Assembly: GCA_022567895.1 (NCBI GenBank) | Contig: JADFGC010000011.1 | Location: forward strand, 1 to 24,765 | Source of the DNA: DRGT01 sp022567895 | Lineage (GTDB): Archaea; Thermoproteota; Nitrososphaeria; Nitrososphaerales; Nitrosopumilaceae | Reading direction: 5' to 3' | Length of the DNA stretch: 24,765 nucleotides | Part shown: positions 1-6,075 of the stretch, in pieces | Position numbering within the stretch: the stretch's first letter is position 1 | How the letters are laid out: the number at the start of each line of letters is the position of its first letter | Program-made: the position numbers and the translations under genes | Notes under the pieces: model-generated | The model's database searches: none | Told to the model about the DNA's origin: nothing | What the model saw: the letters and a program-made list of their open reading frames with translations, nothing else

Positions 1-582
1 CTTTCCAAATCAAAAATCCCAATAACAATAGGGGGCGACCATTCAATTACACGTCATATACTGAAAGCCTTGTCAAATAACATAGGTAAATTTTCTCTAG
101 TTTACTTTGATGCTCATCCAGATTTTGTTAGCTCAACGACGAATTACTATGGATCAGTGTTTTATGATGTTTTATCACATATTGATGTAGATTCCAGTAT
201 TCAAATTGGAATCAGAACTCCAGAAAAAGAAGAACTCGATAATATTAGAAAATTTAATCTTAAAGTGATTACTCCATTTGATATTGCAGAAAAGGGTGTT
301 GCTGAGATATCAGAATCAATCTTGAATACAATTGGAGAAAAGGTATACGTTTCATTTGATATGGATTGTATTGATCCATCTTATGCACCAGGCGTTTCAG
401 TACCAGTTCCCATGGGTTTAAACAATGTTGATGCGATTTATCTTCTAAAAAAGATAGCAAAACAAGGAATCGTAGGAATGGATATAATGGAAGTTTGTCC
501 AAGTTATGATGTAAAGGATAGAACGTCACATTTAGCTTCAAGGATGATTTCAGAAGTGATATTTGCTACTGATTTAAAATAG
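1..582 (+). CDS. Ureohydrolase (arginase/agmatinase family), 5'-truncated by the window edge
   Basis: The reading frame is open from base 1, so the true start lies upstream; the 193 residues seen lack roughly 100 N-terminal residues of a usual 290-300 aa enzyme. All three manganese-site motifs present here are intact: GGDHS (fragment residues 11-15), DAHPD (37-41) and SFDMDCIDP (118-126), followed by APG. Family members hydrolyse a guanidino group (arginine, agmatine, guanidinobutyrate or formiminoglutamate) and most release urea; the sequence alone does not fix the substrate. The stop is 14 nt before the P5C dehydrogenase start, so the two are probably co-transcribed. With P5CDH and proline dehydrogenase next door, a role in arginine/ornithine breakdown is plausible, but agmatinase is equally possible. 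Family call is firm, substrate is not. Confidence 0.9.
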   Translation, partial: LSKSKIPITIGGDHSITRHILKALSNNIGKFSLVYFDAHPDFVSSTTNYYGSVFYDVLSHIDVDSSIQIGIRTPEKEELDNIRKFNLKVITPFDIAEKGVAEISESILNTIGEKVYVSFDMDCIDPSYAPGVSVPVPMGLNNVDAIYLLKKIAKQGIVGMDIMEVCPSYDVKDRTSHLASRMISEVIFATDLK

Positions 583-596
583 AATAGCTGAGTAAT

Positions 597-2168
597 TTGT
601 CTGTGTTTGAAAATGAATACACGTGGGGAAAAGCAGTAGCTAACAATACAGTTTCAGAATTTGATGATAAATATGAAAAGAGTTTTGCAGAAGTTAAAAC
701 AGATTTGGGTAAAGAATATCCAATAATAATCAATGGAAAAGAAGTTTTTTTAGACAACAAATTTGATGTAAAATCTCCATCTGATACCAGAATAATTGTT
801 GCCAAGTTTCCACAAGCTACAAAAGATGATACAATAGATGCTATAGAAAGTGCAAAAAATGCATTTTCTGAATGGAGTTCAACTCCTTTCAAACAGAGAG
901 CACAGATTTTCAAAGATTGTGCTGATCTTTTCTCAAGACAAAAGTTTCGTCTAGCTGCAATTATGTCGCTAGAAAATGGAAAAAATAGGGTTGAAGGGAT
1001 GGGAGATGTTGATGAAGCCATTGATTTTATGAGATTTTATGCCTACCAACTAGAGAGTAATGAGGGCTTTGAGAAGGAAACTCCACATCCTAATCCAAAA
1101 GAAAAAACAAGAACTGTACTAAAACCATATGGCGTGTGGGGAATTATTGCTCCGTTTAATTTTCCATCTGCTATTGCAATAGGAATGACGACTGGTGCTC
1201 TCGTCACAGGAAATACAGCTGTTCTAAAACCTGCAAGCGATACACCACTTTCATCTTTTAAATTTGCTGAAGCGATTTACAAAAATCTGCCGCCTGGTGC
1301 AATTAATTTTGTTACAGGACCTGGCAGTATTGTCGGTAAAACCTTGATTGAAAATCCACTTGTTAGTGGAATTGCATTTACTGGTTCTAAGGAAGTTGGC
1401 ATGTCAGGATTTCAAAAATTTACGGAAAAACGTGTAAAACCATTCATCTCAGAAATGGGAGGTAAAAATCCCGTAATAGTGACAGAAAATGCGGATTTAG
1501 AAAAGGCTGCGGAAGGAGTGATGAGAGCAGCATTTGGATATGGAGGACAAAAATGCAGTGCTTGTTCTAGAGTTTATGTACAAAAAAATATTGCAGATGA
1601 ATTTATCAAAAAACTTTTAGAAAAAACAGATTCCCTAAAAATTGGTTTGCCCTGGAAAAAAGAGGTCTTCTTAGGACCCGTGATTAACAAAGCTGCCAGA
1701 GAAAAATTCCAATCTGTTATTGATTTGGCAAAAAAGGATGGACAGATTCTCAGAGGGGGTTCTGTATTACAGGATGGGGATTATGAACATGGTTACTATA
1801 TTGAGCCAACAATAATTACAAAACTTCCAAGAGATCACAAGTTAGTCAAAGAAGAACTATTTTTGCCAATTTTGTGTGTAGATGAATTTGAAACATATGA
1901 TGAAGCTATACAGTTAGCAAATGATACCGAGTATGGCTTGACAGCTGGAGTCTTCAGTAAGAGTAAAGAAGAGCTTGAAAAATTCTTTAACGAAATTCAA
2001 GCTGGTACAGTTTACGCAAATAGGGCATCAAGTGCCACAACTGCAGCTTTGGTGCAAAGCCAACCTTTTGTTGGATGGAAGGATTCTGGAATATCAAGTA
2101 GGGGTGCTGGTGGAGAGCGATACCTTCAACAGTTTTTGCGAACCCAAACTCAAACTCGATGTGACTGA
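597..2168 (+). CDS. pruA: 1-pyrroline-5-carboxylate dehydrogenase (aldehyde dehydrogenase superfamily)
   Basis: A 523-aa NAD(P)-dependent aldehyde dehydrogenase that oxidises glutamate semialdehyde (from P5C) to glutamate, the second step of proline catabolism and the exit of ornithine catabolism. Visible motifs: cofactor-binding region with FNFPSAIA, FTGSKEVG, the general base Glu in EMGGKN (about residue 286), the catalytic Cys in GQKCSACSR (about residue 320), and the C-terminal GWKDSGISSRGAGG region. The QKCSACSR context and full length match P5C dehydrogenases rather than generic ALDHs. The start is TTG at 597; an in-frame GTG at 603 is an alternative. The 3' end overlaps the convergent proline dehydrogenase by 19 bp, which supports the P5CDH assignment. 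Confidence 0.93.
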   Translation: MSVFENEYTWGKAVANNTVSEFDDKYEKSFAEVKTDLGKEYPIIINGKEVFLDNKFDVKSPSDTRIIVAKFPQATKDDTIDAIESAKNAFSEWSSTPFKQRAQIFKDCADLFSRQKFRLAAIMSLENGKNRVEGMGDVDEAIDFMRFYAYQLESNEGFEKETPHPNPKEKTRTVLKPYGVWGIIAPFNFPSAIAIGMTTGALVTGNTAVLKPASDTPLSSFKFAEAIYKNLPPGAINFVTGPGSIVGKTLIENPLVSGIAFTGSKEVGMSGFQKFTEKRVKPFISEMGGKNPVIVTENADLEKAAEGVMRAAFGYGGQKCSACSRVYVQKNIADEFIKKLLEKTDSLKIGLPWKKEVFLGPVINKAAREKFQSVIDLAKKDGQILRGGSVLQDGDYEHGYYIEPTIITKLPRDHKLVKEELFLPILCVDEFETYDEAIQLANDTEYGLTAGVFSKSKEELEKFFNEIQAGTVYANRASSATTAALVQSQPFVGWKDSGISSRGAGGERYLQQFLRTQTQTRCD

Positions 2169-3022
2169 ATAAAGGAACTTCCTAGCAACAAAATGTTTCG
2201 TTTTCTCTCTTTTAGTCTACGAATTGAATAAGCAAGCCAATTGGTTCCATATGGGATGTAATCAGAAACAACAAAGTGTTTTTTCAAAAGTTTTGGTTTT
2301 ATCTCATCTCTGATTCCTTTAAGCATTTGAAATTCAAATTTTCTTTCATATTTTTTTGATAACTTCACTGCATGTTCTATCATGCTAACATCATGAGTGG
2401 CTATGCCAAACTCGTTGCCTTTTTTGAAAAGTAACCTCATGAGTTTTAGAAAATTTTTATCAACATCATTTTTTGATCTGTATGAAATTGTTGCTTTTTC
2501 TTTGTATGCTCCTTTTACAAGTCTGATTTTAGCCCCGTGTGATAATAAATCAATCATGTCATTTTTTGTTCTCTTTAGATTAGCTTGTAGGGCAATACCA
2601 AGTCTTTCATATCTAGCAAATAGATCATAGTATATTCCAATTGTTTCATCTGTGTGATCAGATGATTCCATATCAATCCAAACAAATGTATGGGATTCTG
2701 TGGCTCTTTTGATTATTTTCTGCAAGTTTTGTAGGCAAACATCTTTGCTTACTGAAAGTCCTATCTGAGTTGGTTTTATAGAAATTCCACCACGAATATT
2801 CCATTTTTTAAATGACGATACAATTTTTTGATAGTCTTTTACAGTTTCTCTTATTGCTGCCTTGGATGTTAGATATTCTCCTAATTTGTTTATTATTGCA
2901 TGTCTTCCATTTTTGTAAGCAAATTTGGCAGAATCAAGTGCGTCAGATATTGTATTTCCTGCAATCCATTGATGGGCAAAACGAAAGAGAATTTTTTCCA
3001 TTAAGAGCATTCCACTGACCAT
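2150..3022 (-). CDS. Proline dehydrogenase (monofunctional, FAD)
   Basis: About 290 aa. It oxidises proline to 1-pyrroline-5-carboxylate with FAD and passes electrons to the quinone pool. The TIM-barrel signatures are visible: RLVKGAYKE (substrate/FAD site), IATHD, and the C-terminal YIPYGTNWLAYSIRRLKER, which corresponds to the conserved YVPYG..W..Y..RR..E helix whose arginines bind the proline carboxylate. The length matches the small monofunctional PRODH type. The frame opens with Met at 3022, 3010 and 3001; the third gives MEKILFRFAHQWIAG, the usual-looking N-terminus, so the start may be 3001. A TATA-like AT run lies at 3065-3077. The tail overlaps P5CDH convergently, so the two proline-pathway enzymes are not one transcript and could antagonise each other by antisense transcription. 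Confidence 0.92.
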   Translation of the reverse strand: MVSGMLLMEKILFRFAHQWIAGNTISDALDSAKFAYKNGRHAIINKLGEYLTSKAAIRETVKDYQKIVSSFKKWNIRGGISIKPTQIGLSVSKDVCLQNLQKIIKRATESHTFVWIDMESSDHTDETIGIYYDLFARYERLGIALQANLKRTKNDMIDLLSHGAKIRLVKGAYKEKATISYRSKNDVDKNFLKLMRLLFKKGNEFGIATHDVSMIEHAVKLSKKYERKFEFQMLKGIRDEIKPKLLKKHFVVSDYIPYGTNWLAYSIRRLKERKRNILLLGSSFIQSHRV

Positions 3023-3100
3023 TATTATGCCAATAATCTCATCACAAAAAACCCTATGGTTTTTCTAAATAATTATGAAAGTAAATTGCTAGAAAAATTT

Positions 3101-3162
3101 AGAGTTAATGTGAATCCTTTCAGATTAGGACTGTTTTTGGATTTAGAAACGTGATTAACTCT
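3101..3162 (-). terminator. Terminator-like nested hairpin closing the micro-ORF block
   Basis: Perfect 9-bp arms AGAGTTAAT (3101-3109) and ATTAACTCT (3154-3162) enclose an inner stem GAATCC/GGATTT (3112-3117 with 3139-3144, one G-T pair). Read on the minus strand, the hairpin is followed by TAAATTTTT, so it resembles an intrinsic terminator. The stop codon of the 51-aa ORF (3155-3157) lies inside the first arm. It could instead be a small structured RNA. Confidence 0.45.
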
Positions 3163-3310
3163 TTGAAGACATTCTTGAAGGCTCGCCACTTTTACTTGCA
3201 TTGAATTGTTCTATGATTTCATCCTCGCTTAGAGTTGACTCTCCCACCTCAACTATGTTTTTGTTTTCTGGTTCATTATTTGTCTTTTTTCTTCTTTGCC
3301 TGTTTTTCAC
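3155..3310 (-). CDS. Small hypothetical protein, basic N-terminus and acidic C-terminus (51 aa, tentative)
   Basis: I do not recognise this ORF. From a GTG at 3310 it would encode 51 residues: a basic start (VKNRQRRKK) followed by an acidic, hydrophilic part with ESTLSEDEIIEQFNAS and a Ser-rich end. No membrane segment or cysteine is present. It overlaps the end of the C2H2 ORF in the +1 frame by 35 bp. It may be a separate gene, or the true C-terminus of that protein after a frame break in the A-rich run near 3285-3295. Its stop sits in the arm of the terminator-like hairpin, as expected for the last cistron of the block. Composition is protein-like but the start is weak. Confidence 0.35.
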   Translation of the reverse strand: MKNRQRRKKTNNEPENKNIVEVGESTLSEDEIIEQFNASKSGEPSRMSSKS

Positions 3311-3395
3311 TGGTTTTTGAATGAACGTCTAAATGATCATATAGTTTTTCCTTAGTCTCAAGAATTTGCCCACAATAATAACACTCATGACTCAA
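3276..3395 (-). CDS. C2H2 zinc-finger microprotein (39 aa)
   Basis: A textbook C-x2-C-x12-H-x3-H finger is visible: HECYYCGQ, a 12-residue spacer, then HLDVH, followed by a lysine-rich tail (KQAKKKKDK). One finger in such a small protein suggests a nucleic-acid or protein adaptor; no target can be named. The start is TTG at 3395, six nt after a purine-rich GGGAG that could act as a ribosome binding site. The frame is also open 5' as far as the TGA that ends the upstream Cys-rich ORF, so the two could once have been one two-module protein. Short, but the exact finger spacing makes chance unlikely. Confidence 0.55.
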   Translation of the reverse strand: MSHECYYCGQILETKEKLYDHLDVHSKTSEKQAKKKKDK

Positions 3396-3413
3396 TCTAG
3401 ACTCCCGCCCAAA

Positions 3414-3524
3414 TCATTTTTTCATTCCCACTTTGCACATGCCAATTTTGCAATTATGGCATACATAATCATCAGCAGGATTTTGACATCCACAACTACA
3501 TGTACAAGTATAATCATTCATCAT
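3414..3524 (-). CDS. Cys-rich zinc-binding microprotein (36 aa)
   Basis: The ORF encodes 36 residues with seven cysteines: an alternating C-x-C-x-C-x-C block (CTCSCGC, residues 7-13) and a second knot CHNCKIGMC (residues 22-30). The pattern suggests a metal knuckle, probably zinc. It starts with tandem ATG codons (3524 and 3521) only 3 nt after the stop of the preceding 26-aa ORF, which argues for translational coupling. It ends with TGA at 3414-3416, after which the same frame continues into the C2H2 finger. I do not recognise a named family. The cysteine density in an AT-rich genome supports it being coding. Confidence 0.5.
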   Translation of the reverse strand: MMNDYTCTCSCGCQNPADDYVCHNCKIGMCKVGMKK

Positions 3525-3527
3525 TAA

Positions 3528-3608
3528 TCACGTCGAAGGCAGAGTCTTGCTTTTCTTTTCCTTTTCAATAATTTTTTTCAGTCTTTCTTGGAATGTTTGT
3601 TCAGCCAT
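3528..3608 (-). CDS. Small coiled-coil-like hypothetical protein (26 aa), possibly frame-broken
   Basis: From ATG 3608 the frame gives MAEQTFQERLKKIIEKEKK and ends at TGA 3528-3530. It is a highly charged amphipathic helix and nothing more specific can be said. A TATA-like TTCTAATATG (minus strand, about 3628-3637) lies about 25 nt upstream, suitable for a leaderless start. In the frame one base back, the continuation reads EKQDSAFDVINDE and stops at 3514-3516 inside the next gene's start. That tail looks more protein-like than the encoded KTLPST, so a one-base indel in the A/G-rich run is possible. Confidence 0.4.
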   Translation of the reverse strand: MAEQTFQERLKKIIEKEKKSKTLPST

Positions 3609-3653
3609 GAATGATTTTCGTTTTCATCATATTAGAACCCACCCTTTCAAGGT

Positions 3654-3698
3654 TTAACATTTGTTGGATTTGCCACAACCTTTCAAACAAATTTTCAT
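3654..3698 (-). pseudogene. Cys-rich C-terminal remnant (14 codons), in frame with the upstream zinc microprotein
   Basis: A 14-codon stretch reading MKICLKGCGKSNKC lies in the same frame as, and 9 codons beyond, the amber stop at 3723-3725 of the 39-aa zinc-ribbon ORF. The intervening codons (NPLRPRYS) are open. The three cysteines suggest the rest of a longer Cys-rich protein rather than an independent gene. It is listed as a likely fragment; it could also be non-coding. Confidence 0.25.
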
Positions 3699-3722
3699 AG
3701 AATATCTAGGTCTTAACGGATT

Positions 3723-3842
3723 CTATCTTCTACACTTATGAAATTGAGTAAACAAACTATCATCAAATGTTCTTGTTTTTCCCCCAAATAACGCAAAGTA
3801 AATTGTTCTGCCGCAATGTTTGCAGTTATTGCCATAGTTCAT
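3723..3842 (-). CDS. Zinc-ribbon-like microprotein (39 aa)
   Basis: From ATG 3842 the protein begins MNYGNNCKHCGRTIYF and ends FHKCRR: a CxxCG knuckle at residues 7-11 and an HxC pair at 36-38 (H36, C38 region), the four-ligand layout of small archaeal zinc proteins. The middle contains a short hydrophobic beta-like stretch (TIYFALF). It lies 83 nt downstream of the L10 stop; an AT-rich TTTATCTTT (minus strand, about 3869-3877) is placed about 30 nt upstream and may be its own TATA box. The frame continues past the TAG stop into another Cys-rich segment. Function unknown; coding status moderately supported by ligand spacing and start context. Confidence 0.55.
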   Translation of the reverse strand: MNYGNNCKHCGRTIYFALFGGKTRTFDDSLFTQFHKCRR

Positions 3843-3925
3843 GATTATACAAAGTGATTTTGGAAAGATAAACACAAGGCACACAAAACCTAAAATTTGT
3901 TTAGTTTGATCGCTTTTTTCTAAAC

Positions 3926-4792
3926 TTATGCTGGGGTATAGTCTTTAGCTTTTCTAGCTAAGGCTTGAGCTTGTCCCTGACCTTTTTGCAATACCTGCTC
4001 TTTGGTTTCATCGGTCAAGAATCCAGATTCTACTGAAACACTTCTTGCAGACTGTGCTGCTTTTGCAAGGATTTGCTCTACGTTTTCAGGAGTAACATAC
4101 GCTATTTCAATTGAAAGAGAAATTGCTTCTTGGTGTGCTTGTACAAGCTCTTGAGCAAACTGCTCTACATCGATAACCATGTCTTCTTTTGCATAGACTA
4201 GACCCTCCTCAAGTGCAGATTCTAAAACAATTACTGCCTCTACTGGCTTGATATCCATTTTTCCTAAGAGTGCAGCTAACTGCTCTGAGATTACCTCGCC
4301 TTTTTTTGCAGGGATTGTATCTTTTGTAATCCAAATTGTTCCTTGATCAATTTTTGTTGGAATTTTGGCGTTTTTGAATTCTGTAAGCATTGGACCTGGA
4401 GCAATTCCTGTGTTTTTTGCTGGTACCACAACATCAATGCTTGCAATATCACCACCTCGTGCAGGTAGCATAATCTTGTTTTTTGCAAGCAAAACATTGA
4501 GCTTGAATGGCGACATGTTAGTAAACATGAAAAGACACTGACCAGTTAATTTTGAAACTATGTCCTTGATTCCAGTAACATCAAGATTTTCAAGAGCTTT
4601 CTGAGCTACTTTGTCTTTGATGCTAACAAACTCTACATCCTCTCTTAGCTTCTTTCGTAGTGGTAGAATTTGTGATGCTCTAACCTTTTCCATTCTTACA
4701 AGAGCTAAAACTTTGTATTTTTTTGGCAACTCTTGCAGCTGCTGATACATCTGTGTCTTTCTTTTTGGATAGCTAGTTCGGTTTTCATGCAT
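3926..4792 (-). CDS. rpl10: Ribosomal protein L10 / aP0 (uL10), stalk base
   Basis: A 288-aa archaeal P0-type L10 that anchors the ribosomal stalk to the 23S rRNA GTPase centre and carries the L12/P1 dimers. The N-terminal rRNA-binding part (residues 1-110, MYQQLQELPKKYKVLALV) and the archaeal insertion (residues about 110-180, ARGGDIASIDVVVPAKNTGIAPGP) are clear, followed by helical P1-binding segments. The protein ends at DYTPA without the acidic, GLFG-like tail typical of archaeal and eukaryotic P0. Its ATG directly follows the L1 stop (TAGATG), so it is co-translated with L1. No L12/P1 gene follows; the downstream space holds only micro-ORFs. Confidence 0.96.
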   Translation of the reverse strand: MHENRTSYPKRKTQMYQQLQELPKKYKVLALVRMEKVRASQILPLRKKLREDVEFVSIKDKVAQKALENLDVTGIKDIVSKLTGQCLFMFTNMSPFKLNVLLAKNKIMLPARGGDIASIDVVVPAKNTGIAPGPMLTEFKNAKIPTKIDQGTIWITKDTIPAKKGEVISEQLAALLGKMDIKPVEAVIVLESALEEGLVYAKEDMVIDVEQFAQELVQAHQEAISLSIEIAYVTPENVEQILAKAAQSARSVSVESGFLTDETKEQVLQKGQGQAQALARKAKDYTPA

Positions 4793-5449
4793 CTACTTTT
4801 TCACCTGGATTTGCTCTTTGATTACTTTACCCATTGTTGTTTTTACCAAAATTCTTTTGATGTTCCTATCCCCGTTTGGCAATTTCTTTTCAACAGCACT
4901 AATTACAGCATGAGCATTTGCAGCCAAATCTGTATCCTCCATTGTCTCATCGCCAATTTTGCATGATGTTGACAAGGAACTTTTTACTTTGACTCTGATT
5001 GATGATCTAAATCTTTCTAAAAATGATCCAATTGGTGCATCAAATGGAACTGGTGTTGGCATTTTTCCTCTTGGACCCAATAGCTGTCCTAAAACTTTAC
5101 CAACAGTTGGCATTAGTTTAGTGTCTGACAAAAAGAAATCATATTTGTTGATAAATTTACGAGATTCTCGTTTGTTGGCACCAAGTTTGTCAAGATCACC
5201 AGTGTCTATTACTTTGTCGGCCTTTGCCTCTTTTGCCTTTAGTCCCATATCTCCTGAAGCCATAACGCATACAGTAGCTGGGGTGCTTGTCTGTTTTGGA
5301 AGCTGAATTGTCTCGTTAATTGAAAATCCCTTTTTCACATCAATATCTTTAAAGATCATAATCAATTCTATGGCTTGCTTGAACTTGCGGTCCTTATCGG
5401 TAGCTTTTGCCTCCTTGATCATACCTGTAAGTTGAGCTTCAGTAATCAT
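4793..5449 (-). CDS. rpl1: Ribosomal protein L1 (uL1)
   Basis: A 218-aa L1, the protein of the mobile L1 stalk at the ribosomal E site. Recognisable parts are the N-terminal KDRKFKQAIELIMIFKDIDVKKG, the domain II region around LLGPRGKMPTPVPFDAPIG and the C-terminal return to domain I with AVISAVEKKLPNGDRNIKRI. Length is normal for archaea. It begins the L1-L10 transcript with a TATA-like element 27 nt upstream of the ATG, implying an almost leaderless mRNA and so little room for the mRNA-binding autoregulation known for methanogen L1. The ATG at 5449 is the only reasonable start. Confidence 0.96.
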   Translation of the reverse strand: MITEAQLTGMIKEAKATDKDRKFKQAIELIMIFKDIDVKKGFSINETIQLPKQTSTPATVCVMASGDMGLKAKEAKADKVIDTGDLDKLGANKRESRKFINKYDFFLSDTKLMPTVGKVLGQLLGPRGKMPTPVPFDAPIGSFLERFRSSIRVKVKSSLSTSCKIGDETMEDTDLAANAHAVISAVEKKLPNGDRNIKRILVKTTMGKVIKEQIQVKK

Positions 5450-5471
5450 TACGGAAAATTTCGAGAAAACC

Positions 5472-5480
5472 TACTTAAAA
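5472..5480 (-). promoter_or_regulatory. TATA box of the L1-L10 operon
   Basis: Minus-strand TTTTAAGTA is centred 27 nt upstream of the L1 ATG (5449), the distance expected between a TATA box and a leaderless start. Confidence 0.5.
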
Positions 5481-5583
5481 TCGTTTAGAGACCAAAGCTT
5501 CTAAAAGATGTGAATTTTGAAAATTTTCTAACTTTCCAAAGGTAAAATGAAATTAACTAGAAAAAAAATCGTGAAAACCTACA

Positions 5584-5591
5584 TTTATTAA
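5584..5591 (+). promoter_or_regulatory. TATA box of the Lrp/AsnC gene
   Basis: TTTATTAA is centred 28 nt before the TTG start at 5616. With the L1 TATA it defines a divergent 166-bp promoter region (5450-5615) in which the regulator could bind to control both itself and L1-L10; no clear palindromic operator was seen. Confidence 0.5.
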
Positions 5592-5615
5592 ATCAAAATA
5601 AAGATCTCGAAAACA

Positions 5616-6074
5616 TTGCATCGACTAGATGAATTAGATATGAAATTATTATATGAACTAACAAAGGACGGTTCAATATCTGTTCCAAATCTCTCAAAAA
5701 AACTTGGAATCAACGCCTCTGTTTTGTACAGCAGAATTAAACGACTAATGAAAAAGAAACTCATCAAAAAATTCACCATAGAAATTGATGAAACTCTTTT
5801 GGGAATAAGCGTAAAGGCAACTGTAGGAATAAACCGTGACCCAAAATTAAAAGAATCTATTCACAAACAACTAATGGAAACACCAGAGGTTGTTTCAATT
5901 TCGGAAATAACAGGAAGATTTGACATTATGGTCAGAGTTTATGCTGACAATTTAGAAGCATTACACAGTGTAGTAATTGAAAAGATTGGAAAAATAGATG
6001 GAATTAAAAACACTGAAACCTTTGTTGAATTACAAAAAACCGATAAAGAACCTGAATATCTAACTAACAAATAA
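5616..6074 (+). CDS. Lrp/AsnC family transcriptional regulator
   Basis: A 152-aa protein with an N-terminal winged helix-turn-helix (residues 1-55; LDELDMKLLYELTKDGSISVPNLSKKLG in two blocks) and a C-terminal RAM ligand-binding and oligomerisation domain (about residues 65-140; PEVVSISEITGRFDIMVRV). The family binds amino acids and forms octameric, DNA-wrapping complexes in archaea. The start is TTG at 5616, supported by the TATA spacing and by the canonical LDxxDxxLL start of the HTH. It is transcribed opposite to its ribosomal neighbours, diverging from L1 and ending 1 nt before the L11 stop, so it interrupts the usual L11-L1 linkage. Its targets cannot be deduced; L1-L10 and itself are the geometric candidates. 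Confidence 0.93.
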   Translation: MHRLDELDMKLLYELTKDGSISVPNLSKKLGINASVLYSRIKRLMKKKLIKKFTIEIDETLLGISVKATVGINRDPKLKESIHKQLMETPEVVSISEITGRFDIMVRVYADNLEALHSVVIEKIGKIDGIKNTETFVELQKTDKEPEYLTNK

Positions 6075-6075
6075 C

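Noticed and set aside
566..1021. 151-codon minus-strand open frame inside P5C dehydrogenase
   Set aside because: Antisense shadow of a well-supported gene; low-complexity Ser/Phe/Leu composition and no recognisable domain.
3530..3565. Programmed -1 frameshift in the 26-aa ORF
   Set aside because: No X-XXY-YYZ slippery heptamer lies in the correct phase and no downstream pseudoknot is evident; a simple indel is more economical.
3414..3725. TGA (3414-3416) and TAG (3723-3725) read as selenocysteine or pyrrolysine
   Set aside because: No such machinery is known to me in this lineage, no SECIS-like hairpin is apparent next to the TGA, and simple termination or nonsense mutation explains both.
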